Part shown: positions 45,251 to 54,782 of the stretch, one piece after another
Numbering within the stretch: the first letter of the stretch is position 1
How the letters are laid out: every line of letters starts with the position of its first letter
Assembly (NCBI GenBank): GCA_020851235.1
Contig: JADZDD010000033.1
Coordinates: 1-58,854, forward strand
Length of the DNA: 58,854 nucleotides
From: Burkholderiales bacterium
GTDB lineage: Bacteria; Pseudomonadota; Gammaproteobacteria; Burkholderiales; Casimicrobiaceae
Direction: 5' to 3'
Notes under the pieces: generated by a model
The model's database searches: none
What the model was told of the DNA's origin: nothing
Seen by the model: the letters and a program-made list of their open reading frames with translations, nothing else
Program-made: the position numbers and the translations under genes

Positions 45251-46408
45251 CTGTCACCTGAGCGCTGCCACGTCGCGATCGTCGGTGCCGGGCCGGTGGG
45301 CGCCGCGCTGGCGCTCGCGATCGCCGACGCCGACCTCGACGTCGTCGCGCTCGACGCGCGGGCGTCGGGCGACACGCTGCGCGGTGATCGATCGCTTGCG
45401 ATCTCGCACGGTGGGCGGCTCATCCTCGAGCGACTCGGGGTGTGGCGTACGCTCGCTGCACGGTGCGATGCGGTCACCCCGATCACCACCATCGACGTCT
45501 CGCAGGCGGGGGGATTCGGTGTCACGACGCTCGCGGCCGACGAGTACGGGCTGCCGGCATTGGGCTACGTCGTGTCGTACCGTGCGCTCACCCAGGCGCT
45601 CGATGCGGCGCTCGCCCGCACCCGCACCGTCGTGCGCTACGGGGTCGACGTGCGGGCGGTGCGCACCACGCCCGAGTGCGCGCACGTCGAGACGGGCGCC
45701 GGCGGCACCGTGCGGGCGCAACTCGCGGTCGTCGCCGACGGCGCAGGCGCCGTCGTGCAAGGCGTGCGTCGCACGCGCCGCGACTACGCCCAGACCGCGG
45801 TCGTCGCCAAGGTCGCCACGCGCCAGGGCCACGGCAACGTTGCCTACGAGCGCTTCACCGCGAGCGGTCCGGTGGCACTCCTGCCCGAGGGCGATCATTA
45901 CGGACTCATCTGGACGCTACCGCCCGACACCGCGGCGCAGGCGCTCACCTGGCCCGAGGCGACGTTCATCGCGGAGCTGGCGCGCGTGTTCGGCGCGCGC
46001 CGCGACGACTTCGTCGGTGCCGTCGATCGCCGCAGCTTTCCACTCGCGCTCGAATATGCACAACCCACCGCGGTACAACGCTGCGCGTTGGTCGGCAACG
46101 CGGCGCAGGCCTTGCATCCGATCGCAGGGCAGGGTTTCAACCTCGGGCTGCGCGATGCCTACACCTTGGCGCAGGCGATCAACGCGGCGCCTCCGGCCAC
46201 ACTCGGCTCGCACGCATTCATCGCCCGTTACGTCGCGCGTCGCAGCGCCGATCGCAATCTCGGCCTCACGTTCACCGATGGTCTCGTGCGCCTCTTCGCG
46301 GCGGACCGAGCGTGGCTGCGCTGGCCGCGCGGGATCGGCCTCGCGCTGCTCGATGCGCTGCCGCCGGCGAAGCGCATCTTCACGCGCGCCATGCTCTTCG
46401 GTCCGTGA
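45251..46408 (+). CDS. ubiH: UbiH/UbiF-family FAD-dependent hydroxylase
   Basis: About 385 aa. VAIVGAGPVGAALALAIADADLDV is the FAD Rossmann loop (starting about residue 8), and LVGNAAQALHPIAGQGFNLGLRDA is the UbiH-type second FAD motif. It hydroxylates the ubiquinone ring. The start is uncertain: between the pepP TGA (45233-45235, same frame) and the FAD loop there is no ATG, GTG or TTG; CTG at 45251 is the only near-cognate codon at a sensible position. GTG at 45296 would delete the GxGxxG motif. Start given at the CTG as a best guess. Confidence 0.85.
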   Translation: MSPERCHVAIVGAGPVGAALALAIADADLDVVALDARASGDTLRGDRSLAISHGGRLILERLGVWRTLAARCDAVTPITTIDVSQAGGFGVTTLAADEYGLPALGYVVSYRALTQALDAALARTRTVVRYGVDVRAVRTTPECAHVETGAGGTVRAQLAVVADGAGAVVQGVRRTRRDYAQTAVVAKVATRQGHGNVAYERFTASGPVALLPEGDHYGLIWTLPPDTAAQALTWPEATFIAELARVFGARRDDFVGAVDRRSFPLALEYAQPTAVQRCALVGNAAQALHPIAGQGFNLGLRDAYTLAQAINAAPPATLGSHAFIARYVARRSADRNLGLTFTDGLVRLFAADRAWLRWPRGIGLALLDALPPAKRIFTRAMLFGP

Positions 46409-46474
46409 ACGCGCGTTCGCTCGCGTGCATCGCTCGCACGCTCGCGCCGTCGAGTTACCGCGCGTCGCCTGCGC

Positions 46475-46501
46475 GTGACACGCGCACAAAGCCGGTATAA
46501 T
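46475..46501 (+). promoter_or_regulatory. Promoter candidate of the dusB-fis operon
   Basis: GTGACA (46475-46480) and a consensus TATAAT (46496-46501) with a 15-bp spacer, shorter than the usual 17. The leader to the dusB ATG would be about 133 nt. Confidence 0.5.
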
Positions 46502-46640
46502 TTCCGTGCGTGGTGCGTCGCATCGAGTGTGGTTGCAGTGAGTGCAGCGTGATCGTCACCATCGCCTGCATCCGCCGGCACCGCGCGCCGCTGCAGTAGC
46601 GCTCCATCGTCGAACTCCAGTCGCGAAGTTTTTTCCGGGC

Positions 46641-47702
46641 ATGCGCATCGGGCCGTATCTATTGCCGAACAATCTCGCGGTTGCGCCCATGGCGGGTGTG
46701 ACCGATCGGCCGTTTCGCGCCCTGTGCAAGCGCCTGGGCGCGGGCTACGCCGTCTCGGAGATGGTCGCATCCGATCCGCGCCTTTACGCCACCGACAAGT
46801 CGCGTCGGCGCATCGATCATCGGGGCGAGGCGGCGCCGATCGCCGTGCAGATCGCGGGCGCCGATCCGGCGCGACTTGGCGAGGCGGCGCGCTACAACGT
46901 CGCCCGTGGCGCGCAGATCATCGACATCAACATGGGCTGCCCGGCGAAGAAGGTCTGCAACGCGGCGGCCGGCTCGGCGCTCCTCGCCGACGAGTCGCTC
47001 GTCGCGCGGATCCTCGCGGCGGTGGTCGCCGCGGTCGACGTGCCGGTCACGCTCAAGATCCGCACCGGAACGCGCCCCGACGCGCGCAATGCGCTCACCA
47101 TCGCCCGCATCGCGGAGGACGCCGGAGTCGCCGCGCTCACCGTGCACGGCCGCACGCGCGCCTGCGGCTTCGTCGGACCGGTCGAGTACGAAACGATCGC
47201 CGCGGTCAAGCGTGCGGTCACGATACCGGTGATCGCCAACGGCGACATCGATTCACCCGAGGCAGCGCGCGCGGTGCTCGCCGTCACGGGCGCCGACGCG
47301 ATCATGATCGGACGTGCTGCGCAAGGGCGACCGTGGATCTTTCGTGAGATCGCACACTTCCTTGCCACCGGTGCCACGTTGCCACCGCCCACGGTGGCCG
47401 AGGCGCGCGCACTCATCCTCGCGCACCTTGCCGACCATCACGCGTTCTACGGACCCGACACGGGCCTGCGCACCGCGCGCAAGCACCTTGGGTGGTACAC
47501 GGCGCAGTGGGTCGGTGGCGACGCGTTTCGCCGCACGATGTGCGCCGCGGAAACGATCGAGGCGCAGGTCGCGGTGGTCGAGGCGTACTTCGACGTTCTC
47601 GCCCGTCACCACGTGCGCGTGCCGTACCGGACCGCGGGGGACACGACCGCGCGCCCGGCGCTCCTTTCCCGGACGCAGGCGGCCGGGCTGGTCGCGGCAT
47701 GA
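46641..47702 (+). CDS. dusB: tRNA-dihydrouridine synthase B
   Basis: 353 aa. LAVAPMAGVTDRPFR, catalytic Cys100 in INMGCPAKKVCNAAAGSALL (within the motif), TVHGRTR and GDIDSP/ MIGRAAQGRPWIF are DusB hallmarks. It reduces uridine in the tRNA D-loop using FMN. ATG at 46641 is chosen because the upstream frame extension (to 46542) has no family match. It precedes fis as in enterobacteria and betaproteobacteria. No Shine-Dalgarno is obvious. Confidence 0.95.
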   Translation: MRIGPYLLPNNLAVAPMAGVTDRPFRALCKRLGAGYAVSEMVASDPRLYATDKSRRRIDHRGEAAPIAVQIAGADPARLGEAARYNVARGAQIIDINMGCPAKKVCNAAAGSALLADESLVARILAAVVAAVDVPVTLKIRTGTRPDARNALTIARIAEDAGVAALTVHGRTRACGFVGPVEYETIAAVKRAVTIPVIANGDIDSPEAARAVLAVTGADAIMIGRAAQGRPWIFREIAHFLATGATLPPPTVAEARALILAHLADHHAFYGPDTGLRTARKHLGWYTAQWVGGDAFRRTMCAAETIEAQVAVVEAYFDVLARHHVRVPYRTAGDTTARPALLSRTQAAGLVAA

Positions 47703-47745
47703 TCGCGAACCTGCTCCCGCGCACGCTGTCGAGGCGCCTCGCCCG

Positions 47746-48003
47746 ATGAGCGCGCGCAAGACCCGCGTGAACGGCGCGAGCGACATCGGCCGCAGCGTCG
47801 ATCGCTCGCTCGACGAGTACTTCGAGCGGCTGGACGGCGAGACGCCGACCGGCGTCTACAACATGGTGATGGGGCACGTCGAGCGCGCGCTCCTCGTGTC
47901 GATCATGAATCGCGCCAACGGCAATCAGACGCAGGCCGCCGACATCCTCGGTGTCAATCGCGCCACACTGCGCGCGAAGCTCGTCAAGCACCGGCTCGTG
48001 TGA
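47746..48003 (+). CDS. fis: Fis-family nucleoid protein
   Basis: 85 aa. The C-terminal helix-turn-helix [20 protein letters not shown] is that of Fis, and the N-terminal part carries [20 protein letters not shown], the dimerisation helix. It bends DNA and regulates growth-rate genes. It follows dusB by 43 bp and its TGA overlaps the purH ATG by one base. Slightly shorter than E. coli Fis (98 aa) at the N terminus, normal for betaproteobacteria. Confidence 0.94.
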   Translation: MSARKTRVNGASDIGRSVDRSLDEYFERLDGETPTGVYNMVMGHVERALLVSIMNRANGNQTQAADILGVNRATLRAKLVKHRLV

Positions 48004-49583
48004 TGGCCGACGCGGCTCCGGTGCGCCAGGCGCTGCTCTCGGTCTCCGACAAGACCGGCCTCGTCGATTTCGCGCGCGCGCTGGCCGCGCGCGGGATTGC
48101 GCTGCTGTCGACCGGCGGTACCGCAAGTGCGCTGTCGGCCGCGGGCGTCGCGGTCACCGATATCGGCAGCTACACGGGCTTTCCCGAGATCCTCGATGGT
48201 CGCGTGAAGACGCTGCATCCCAAGGTGCACGCGGGCATTCTTGCGCGACGCGAGATCGCAAGTCACGCCGACGCGCTGCGCGCGCACGCCATCCCGCCGA
48301 TCGATCTCGTCGTCGTCAACCTGTACCCCTTCCGCGAGACCGTCGCTCGCGCCGGCTGCACGCTCGAGGACGCGATCGAGAACATCGATATCGGCGGCCC
48401 GTCGCTCGTCCGCGCCGCGGCCAAGAACTGGCCGCACGTCGGCGTGGTGGTCGATCCGGCGGATTACGCCGCCATTGTCGACGAGCTCGCGGCCGGTGGT
48501 GGGGCGTTGAGCTCGGCCACGCGCTTCCGGCTCATGCGCAAGGCCTTCGCGCACACCGCCTCGTACGATGGCGCCATCGCCAACTGGCTGACGGCGCGGG
48601 ATGCGGCAGGTGCGGGCGCAGCGTGGCCCGACGACGTCCATTTCGCGGGGGTGAAGGTGCAGGACCTGCGCTACGGCGAGAATCCGCACCAGACGGCGGC
48701 GTTCTACCGCGACGAGGATCCGGCCCCTGGCAGCATCGCGAGCGCCCGCCAGCTCCAGGGCAAGGAGCTGTCGTACAACAACATCGCCGACGCCGACGCG
48801 GCGTGGGAATGCGTGAAGGCGTTCGGCGAAGCGGCCTGCGTGATCGTGAAGCACGCCAACCCTTGCGGCGTCGCCATCGCCGCGACCCCGCTCGAAGCGT
48901 ATCGGCGCGCCTTCGCGACCGACCCCACGTCGGCGTTCGGCGGGATCATCGCCTTCAATCGCGAGGTCGACGCGGCGACGATCGACGCGGTCGCGGCGCA
49001 GTTCGTCGAGGTCGTGCTCGCGCCGTCGTACACCGACGAGGCGCGGGCCCGGATCGCGAGCAAGGGGAACGTGCGCGTGCTCGCCATTGCGCTGCCGGCC
49101 GACGGCAGCGCGGGCGAGCGTTTCGACCTCAAGCGTGTCGGTGGCGGCTTCCTCCTGCAGTCGCCCGACCGTGACGCCGTCGGTGCTGACACGCTGCGCG
49201 TGGTCACCCGCCGCGCGCCCACCGCCGCCGAGCAGCGCGATCTCCTGTTCGTGTGGCGGGTCGCGCGCTTCGTCAAGTCGAATGCGATCGTCTACGGCGG
49301 TGATGGGCGGACGCTGGGGGTCGGCGCCGGCCAGATGAGCCGTATCGATTCGGCCCGGATCGCGGCGATCAAGGCCGCGAACGCGGGCTTGTCGCTCGCG
49401 GGATCGGCCGTGGCCTCGGATGCGTTCTTTCCGTTTCGCGACGGCCTCGACGTCGTCGCCGACAACGGCGCCACCGCGGTGATCCAGCCGGGCGGCAGCG
49501 TACGGGACGCCGAAGTGATCGCCGCGGCCGACGAGCGCGGCCTCGCGATGGTCTTCACGGGCATCCGCCATTTTCGACACTGA
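48003..49583 (+). CDS. purH: Bifunctional AICAR transformylase/IMP cyclohydrolase
   Basis: 526 aa, full-length. The N-terminal MGS-like cyclohydrolase domain begins [21 protein letters not shown] and has [12 protein letters not shown]; the C-terminal transformylase has [27 protein letters not shown] and [12 protein letters not shown]. It carries out the last two steps of IMP synthesis. The ATG at 48003 overlaps the fis stop; the GTG one codon earlier is inside fis. Confidence 0.97.
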   Translation: MADAAPVRQALLSVSDKTGLVDFARALAARGIALLSTGGTASALSAAGVAVTDIGSYTGFPEILDGRVKTLHPKVHAGILARREIASHADALRAHAIPPIDLVVVNLYPFRETVARAGCTLEDAIENIDIGGPSLVRAAAKNWPHVGVVVDPADYAAIVDELAAGGGALSSATRFRLMRKAFAHTASYDGAIANWLTARDAAGAGAAWPDDVHFAGVKVQDLRYGENPHQTAAFYRDEDPAPGSIASARQLQGKELSYNNIADADAAWECVKAFGEAACVIVKHANPCGVAIAATPLEAYRRAFATDPTSAFGGIIAFNREVDAATIDAVAAQFVEVVLAPSYTDEARARIASKGNVRVLAIALPADGSAGERFDLKRVGGGFLLQSPDRDAVGADTLRVVTRRAPTAAEQRDLLFVWRVARFVKSNAIVYGGDGRTLGVGAGQMSRIDSARIAAIKAANAGLSLAGSAVASDAFFPFRDGLDVVADNGATAVIQPGGSVRDAEVIAAADERGLAMVFTGIRHFRH

Positions 49584-49604
49584 CGCGCACGAGCGGAGCG
49601 AGCC

Positions 49605-50915
49605 TTGAAGGTCCTGGTGGTCGGCAGTGGCGGCAGGGAGCATGCGCTCGCGTGGAAGATCGCGCAGAGTCCGCGCGTGACGCGCGTCTTCGTCGCTCCG
49701 GGCAACGCCGGCACCGCCCGCGATGGCATGGTGTTGAACGTCGCCGTCAGCGCGATCCCGGAACTCGTCCGGTTCGCCAGCGACAACGAGGTCGCCCTCA
49801 CCGTGGTGGGTCCCGAGGCGCCACTTGCCGCGGGCATCGTCGATGCCTTCCACGCGGCGCAGTTGCCGATCTTCGGACCGACCCGCGCCGCCGCACAGCT
49901 CGAGAGCTCGAAGGACTTCGCCAAGGCGTTCATGCAGCGCCACGGCCTGCCGACGGCGGCGTACCGCACGTTCACCGACGCTGCGGCGGCGCATGCCTAC
50001 GTCGCCGAACGCGGCGCGCCGATCGTGGTCAAGGCCGATGGGCTCGCCGCCGGCAAGGGCGTCGTCGTCGCGGCGACGCAAGCCGAGGCCGATGCGGCAA
50101 TCGATGCGATGCTCACCGGCAATTCCCTCGGTGACGCGGGCGCGCGCGTGGTGATCGAGGACGTGCTGCACGGCGAGGAGGCGAGCTTCATCGTCATGGT
50201 CGACGGCCGCCACGTGCTCCCGCTCGCCTCGTCGCAGGATCACAAGCGCCTCGGCAACGGCGACGTCGGCCCCAACACCGGCGGCATGGGCGCGTACTCA
50301 CCCGCGCCGATCGTCACGCCCGCCCTGCACGCGCGCATCATGCGCGAGGTGATCCTGCCGGCGGTGCAAGGAATGGCTGCCGACGGTACGCCGTACGCCG
50401 GGTTCCTCTATGCCGGCGTGATGATCGACGCCGCGGGCCAGCCGCAGGTTCTCGAATTCAACTGTCGCCTGGGCGACCCGGAGACGCAGCCGATCCTCAT
50501 GCGACTGAAGTCCGATCTCGTCGATCTCCTGCTGCACGGGGTCGCGGGCACCCTGGACCAGGTCGAGGCGGAGTGGGATCGTCGCGCTGCCTTGGGCGTC
50601 GTGCTCGCGGCGGCGGGCTATCCCGACGCACCACGGCGTGGCGCGATCATTCGCGGTCTCGATCGCATCACGCCGGTGACGCATCCGGACGTGCAGGTCT
50701 TCCATGCCGGCACCACGCTCGTCAACAGCGACGTCGCGGTCAGCGGCGGGCGCGTGCTGTGCGTCACGGCACTCGGCGACTCGGTGCGCCAGGCGCAGAA
50801 GGCGGCGTATGCGGCGGTCGACGCCGTTCGTTTCGACGGCATGCAGTATCGTCGCGACATCGGCCATCGCGCCATCGGGCGCAAGGCGGCGTCCAACGGG
50901 CATCACGGCGCGTGA
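49605..50915 (+). CDS. purD: Phosphoribosylamine-glycine ligase
   Basis: 436 aa from a TTG start with GGAG about 8 nt ahead. [18 protein letters not shown] opens the N domain; the ATP-grasp domain includes [31 protein letters not shown] and [25 protein letters not shown] is metal-binding. PurD makes GAR in purine synthesis. It follows purH after 21 bp; ruvC, which can lie here in relatives, is absent. Confidence 0.97.
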   Translation: MKVLVVGSGGREHALAWKIAQSPRVTRVFVAPGNAGTARDGMVLNVAVSAIPELVRFASDNEVALTVVGPEAPLAAGIVDAFHAAQLPIFGPTRAAAQLESSKDFAKAFMQRHGLPTAAYRTFTDAAAAHAYVAERGAPIVVKADGLAAGKGVVVAATQAEADAAIDAMLTGNSLGDAGARVVIEDVLHGEEASFIVMVDGRHVLPLASSQDHKRLGNGDVGPNTGGMGAYSPAPIVTPALHARIMREVILPAVQGMAADGTPYAGFLYAGVMIDAAGQPQVLEFNCRLGDPETQPILMRLKSDLVDLLLHGVAGTLDQVEAEWDRRAALGVVLAAAGYPDAPRRGAIIRGLDRITPVTHPDVQVFHAGTTLVNSDVAVSGGRVLCVTALGDSVRQAQKAAYAAVDAVRFDGMQYRRDIGHRAIGRKAASNGHHGA

Positions 50916-50926
50916 GGGGACGACGC

Positions 50927-51862
50927 GTGACGCAGGACGCCTCGGCCACACGCATCGATCCGGCGCCGTTTCGCGCGTGGCTCCTCGATCTGCAGGCACG
51001 CATCGTCGCGGGACTCGAGGCGATCGACGGTGGGACCTTCCGCCGCGATGACTGGACGCGCCCGGAAGGCGGCAGCGGGGTGTCGCGTCTGGTCGAGGAC
51101 GGGCGCGTGCTCGAGCGCGCCGGCGTGCTCTTCTCGCACGTGCGCGGTTCGCGCCTGCCACCGTCGGCCACGGCGCAGCGGCCCGACCTCGCCGGGCGCG
51201 CGTGGGAGGCGCTCGGCGTGTCGCTCGTGCTGCACCCGCGCAATCCGCATGCACCGACCGTGCACATGAACGTGCGCTGCTTCGCGGCCGCGGCGCCCCG
51301 CGAGGGCGGCGACGACGTGTGGTGGTTCGGTGGGGGGATGGATCTGACGCCCTACTACGGGTACGCCGAGGACGCCGTGCACTTCCATCGCACCTGCCGC
51401 GATGCGCTCGCGCCGTTCGGCGCCGACGTGCACCCACGCTACAAGCGCTGGTGCGACGAGTACTTCTACCTGCGCCATCGCGGTGAGCCGCGCGGTGTGG
51501 GCGGCATCTTCTTCGACGACCTCAACGAGGGGGGGCACGAACGTTGCCGTGCACTCACGCAGAGCGTGGGTGAGCATTTCCTCGCCGCGTACGCGCCGAT
51601 CCTCGCGCGGCGCAAGGACACCGCGTACGGCGAGCGCGAGCGCGACTTCCAGCGCTATCGCCGCGGCCGCTACGTCGAATTCAATCTCGTGTGGGACCGC
51701 GGCACGCTGTTCGGACTGCAGTCGAACGGACGCACCGAGGCGATCCTCCTGTCGATGCCGCCGCACGCGACCTGGCGCTACGCGTGGCAGCCCGACGCCG
51801 GGACGGCCGAAGCCGCGCTGTACCGTGACTTTCTCGTGCCGCGCGACTGGCTCGCGTGCTGA
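50927..51862 (+). CDS. hemF: Oxygen-dependent coproporphyrinogen III oxidase
   Basis: 311 aa from a GTG start with GAGGGGA upstream. [68 protein letters not shown] and [16 protein letters not shown] are the HemF signature blocks. It decarboxylates coproporphyrinogen III in heme synthesis and needs O2, so the organism is at least facultatively aerobic. Linked to purD as in other betaproteobacteria, but nadD, its usual next neighbour, is elsewhere in this window. Confidence 0.97.
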   Translation: MTQDASATRIDPAPFRAWLLDLQARIVAGLEAIDGGTFRRDDWTRPEGGSGVSRLVEDGRVLERAGVLFSHVRGSRLPPSATAQRPDLAGRAWEALGVSLVLHPRNPHAPTVHMNVRCFAAAAPREGGDDVWWFGGGMDLTPYYGYAEDAVHFHRTCRDALAPFGADVHPRYKRWCDEYFYLRHRGEPRGVGGIFFDDLNEGGHERCRALTQSVGEHFLAAYAPILARRKDTAYGERERDFQRYRRGRYVEFNLVWDRGTLFGLQSNGRTEAILLSMPPHATWRYAWQPDAGTAEAALYRDFLVPRDWLAC

Positions 51863-51880
51863 CGGGCCCTGGACGATCGC

Positions 51881-52438
51881 ATGCACACTTCACCCCCTGA
51901 CGACGCGCATCTCGTCGAATCCCCGCTCGACAGCCAGATCGCGTTCGAGGGGCGGCTCCTCGTCGTGCGCACCGATCGCATCCGCCTCCCCGACGGCAAC
52001 GAGGCCACGCGCGAGTACGTCGTGCATCCGGGTGCGGTGCTGATCGTGCCGGTGCTCGCCGATGGACGCCTCGTGCTGGAGCGGCAGTATCGCTATCCGG
52101 TGCGGCGCGTGGTGCTCGAGTTCCCCGCCGGCAAGATCGACGCCGGCGAGAAGCCGCTCGCCACCGCGCAACGCGAGTTGCGCGAGGAGGCGGGCTACGC
52201 GGCGGGCCGCTGGACGTCGCTCGGGACGATCCATCCCGAGGTCGGGTACTCGACCGAGTTCATCGAGGTCTTCGAGGCGACCGACCTCACGCCGGTCGGC
52301 CGCTCGCTCGACCCGGGCGAGTTCCTCGACATCGTTGCCATGACCGAAGAGGAACTCCTCGTCACGTACGACTGCGGCGGGCTCACCGACGGCAAGACGA
52401 TCGCCGCCTACTTCGCGTGGAAGCGGCGGCGCGGATAG
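51881..52438 (+). CDS. Nudix hydrolase (ADP-ribose pyrophosphatase type)
   Basis: 185 aa. The Nudix box spans 84-106 with Gly84, Glu90, Arg98, Glu99, Glu102 and Glu103 in place (consensus GX5EX7REUXEEXGU). The N-terminal REYVVHPGAVLIVPVL and LERQYRYPVRR match the ADP-ribose/NDP-sugar pyrophosphatase branch. Function: hydrolysis of ADP-ribose or related compounds. Starts 18 bp after hemF and closes this plus-strand run. Confidence 0.93.
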   Translation: MHTSPPDDAHLVESPLDSQIAFEGRLLVVRTDRIRLPDGNEATREYVVHPGAVLIVPVLADGRLVLERQYRYPVRRVVLEFPAGKIDAGEKPLATAQRELREEAGYAAGRWTSLGTIHPEVGYSTEFIEVFEATDLTPVGRSLDPGEFLDIVAMTEEELLVTYDCGGLTDGKTIAAYFAWKRRRG

Positions 52439-52460
52439 CGGCAGCGGGGCGAGAGCCTTC

Positions 52461-53189
52461 CTATGCGCCCGCGCCGTGCCGGGCGCCGACCGCGAAGATG
52501 TCCTTCCACGCCGCGTACGATGCGATCGCGATCCACGGCAGCGCCAGCACGAGGCCGACGCCCATCGTGACGAGGCCGACCATGAGCAGCGCGTATGAGT
52601 AGACCGCGAGCGCGAGCATCGGCCGCGGATTCATGAGGCAGGCGCGCAGCGAACTCGCGAAGGCGGAGCGCGGCGCCTCGCCGTCGAACAGCACCGCCAT
52701 CGGCACGAACTGAACCGGCAGCGACGCGATGATGCCGACAGCGTAGGCGAGGAGCACCGTCGTCGGCGTCAGCCCGCTCGTGTCCGGCGCCGGCCCGAAC
52801 AGATTCACGCCCGCCACGAGCCACAGGAGCGCGCTCTCGACGCACGTCACGACGAGCCCGGCGGCGACCACCGCAACCTGGGCACGCAACGGTGCGGTGA
52901 ACACCGCGGCGAGGTGCGCGAGGCGCGGTCGATCCTGGCCATCGGCGGCGAGACTGCCGTACAGGAATCCGCAGGCGAGCAGCGGCGCGACGACGTTCGC
53001 GGTGATGAGGCCGACGACGGGTACGGCGTCGAAGGCGATGCTCGCCACCAGCACGGCGACGGCCATGAGCGAGAACACGACCGGCTGTCGCTTCCAAAGC
53101 CGGATCGCTTCCGCGAACCAGACGAGCGCGCGCCCGCCCGCGACGCCGCGCGGCGCGCGCGGCAGGGGTCGCGGCGTGCCCTCGCTCAC
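52461..53189 (-). CDS. BPSS1780-like family membrane protein
   Basis: 242 aa from GTG at 53189, with about six hydrophobic segments. WFAEAIRLWKRQPVVFSLM precedes the first segment and FASSLRACLMNPRPMLALAVYS lies near the fourth. It resembles a betaproteobacterial membrane family of unknown function. A GTG at 53237, overlapping livF by 14 nt, is an alternative start. Placement after livF could be coincidental or could mean co-transcription with the amino acid transporter. Confidence 0.7.
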   Translation of the reverse strand: MSEGTPRPLPRAPRGVAGGRALVWFAEAIRLWKRQPVVFSLMAVAVLVASIAFDAVPVVGLITANVVAPLLACGFLYGSLAADGQDRPRLAHLAAVFTAPLRAQVAVVAAGLVVTCVESALLWLVAGVNLFGPAPDTSGLTPTTVLLAYAVGIIASLPVQFVPMAVLFDGEAPRSAFASSLRACLMNPRPMLALAVYSYALLMVGLVTMGVGLVLALPWIAIASYAAWKDIFAVGARHGAGA

Positions 53190-53223
53190 GCGCGGCCGGC
53201 CCCGGCTCGTGCAATGCGGCCGC

Positions 53224-53955
53224 TCATGCGGCCTCACCCAGGTACGCAGCGCGCACCTTGGGGTCGTGCAAGAGCGCCCTGGCTTCGCCTGCGAGCGTGA
53301 TCTCGCCCGATTCCATCACGTAGCCGCGGTGGCTCACCTCGAGGGCGAGCCTCGCGTTCTGTTCGACGAGCAGGATCGTCACGCCTTCCCGTGCCACCGC
53401 GATGATCGTCTCGAAGACCTTCTGCACCATGAGTGGTGCGAGGCCCATCGACGGCTCGTCGAGCAGCAGGAGCTTCGGGCGCGACATGATCGCCCGTCCC
53501 ATCGCGAGCATCTGCTGTTCGCCACCGGACAGCGTGCCCGCGGTCTGCCGGCGCCGCTCCTTCAGCCGTGGAAAGAGCGCGTAGACACGCTCGACGTCGG
53601 CGGCAACGCCGGCGCGATCGGTGCGGATGTACGCGCCCATCGCGAGGTTCTCCTCGATGGTGAGCCCGCCGAACACGCCGCGACCTTCCGGCACGAGTGC
53701 CAGGCCCTGGCGCACGAGGCGAAACGCAGGGCTTCCGGTGACGTTCTCGCCGCGGTAGACGATCGTCCCGGCCTTGACGGGGAGGAGACCGCAGATGCCC
53801 TTCAGCGTGGTCGTCTTGCCGGCGCCGTTGGCGCCGACGAGGCAGACGAGTTCGCCCTGGTCGACGACGATGTCGATCCCCTTGACGGCCTGGATGCCGC
53901 CGTAGGCGAGCTCGAGCCGGGACAGCACGAGCATGGGTGTTCCGGGTGCGCTCAT
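53224..53955 (-). CDS. livF: Branched-chain amino acid ABC transporter ATP-binding protein LivF
   Basis: 243 aa. Walker A GANGAGKTT (about 41-49), signature LSGGEQQML, Walker B LLLLDEPS, H-loop region LLVEQNARLAL. It is the second ATPase of the LIV-I importer. The start ATG overlaps the livG stop (ATGA). Full-length. Confidence 0.95.
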   Translation of the reverse strand: MSAPGTPMLVLSRLELAYGGIQAVKGIDIVVDQGELVCLVGANGAGKTTTLKGICGLLPVKAGTIVYRGENVTGSPAFRLVRQGLALVPEGRGVFGGLTIEENLAMGAYIRTDRAGVAADVERVYALFPRLKERRRQTAGTLSGGEQQMLAMGRAIMSRPKLLLLDEPSMGLAPLMVQKVFETIIAVAREGVTILLVEQNARLALEVSHRGYVMESGEITLAGEARALLHDPKVRAAYLGEAA

Positions 53956-54782
53956 CGGGCCGGAAGCTCGAGCGATATCTCGCCGCCCAGGTACGCCGCG
54001 ATGACCTTGGGATCCTTCTGCACGTCGGCGGCCGAACCTTCCGCGATCTTCTTGCCGTAATCGAGCACCAGCACGCGATCGCAGATCGACATCACGAGCT
54101 TCATGTCGTGCTCGATGAGCAGGATCGTGACGCCGTCGCCGCGAATGGCCGCAAGCAGGCGCTTCAGTGATGCGGTCTCGGTGGCATTCATGCCTGCCGC
54201 GGGCTCGTCGAGGGCGAGGAGCTTGGGCTCGGTCGCGAGCGCGCGGGCGATCTCGAGGCGCCGCTGGTCGCCGTAGGCGAGGTGCTTGGCGAAGCGGTTT
54301 GCGTGCGCGGCAACGCCCACGTACTCGAGGAGCTCGTACGCGCGCTCGTGGATCGCGCGCTCCTCGGCGCGCGTGGCGGCGTTGCGCACGATCGCGCCGA
54401 CGACGCCGGCGCGCGTGCGGACGTGGCGGCCGATCATCACGTTCTCGAGCGCGGACAGGTTTCCGAACAGGCGGATGTTCTGGAACGTGCGCGCGATGCC
54501 GCGGCGGGCGACCTCGTTGGGCTTCATGTTCATGAGCGGATTGCCGTCGAACACGAACTCGCCGCCGTCCGGCGCGTAGATTCCCGTGAGCACGTTGAAT
54601 AGCGAGGTCTTGCCGGCGCCGTTCGGCCCGATGAGCCCGTAGATCTCACCGTGGTTGATCGTGAAGCCGACGTCGGAGAGCGCCTGGACGCCGCCGAAAC
54701 GCTTGGTGATGCCACGGGCGGCGAGAAGGACGTGCGCCCCACCGGTGGCTGGGACGTCGGGCGACGGCGCGGCCGCCGTCAT
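53952..54782 (-). CDS. livG: Branched-chain amino acid ABC transporter ATP-binding protein LivG
   Basis: 276 aa. Walker A GPNGAGKTSLFN, the LivG-specific NEVARRGIARTFQNIRLF, signature LAYGDQRRLEIARAL (in place of LSGGQ), Walker B LLALDEPAAGMN and LIEHDMKLVM. It energises the LivHM channel. The ATG at 54782 overlaps the livM stop by 4 bp. The 15-residue N-terminal Ala/Pro lead is slightly longer than usual. Confidence 0.95.
   Translation of the reverse strand: MTAAAPSPDVPATGGAHVLLAARGITKRFGGVQALSDVGFTINHGEIYGLIGPNGAGKTSLFNVLTGIYAPDGGEFVFDGNPLMNMKPNEVARRGIARTFQNIRLFGNLSALENVMIGRHVRTRAGVVGAIVRNAATRAEERAIHERAYELLEYVGVAAHANRFAKHLAYGDQRRLEIARALATEPKLLALDEPAAGMNATETASLKRLLAAIRGDGVTILLIEHDMKLVMSICDRVLVLDYGKKIAEGSAADVQKDPKVIAAYLGGEISLELPAR

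Noticed and set aside
45296-46408. GTG at 45296 as the start of the UbiH-like gene
   Set aside because: It would remove the beta strand and first glycines of the FAD-binding GxGxxG motif, so it cannot give a functional enzyme.
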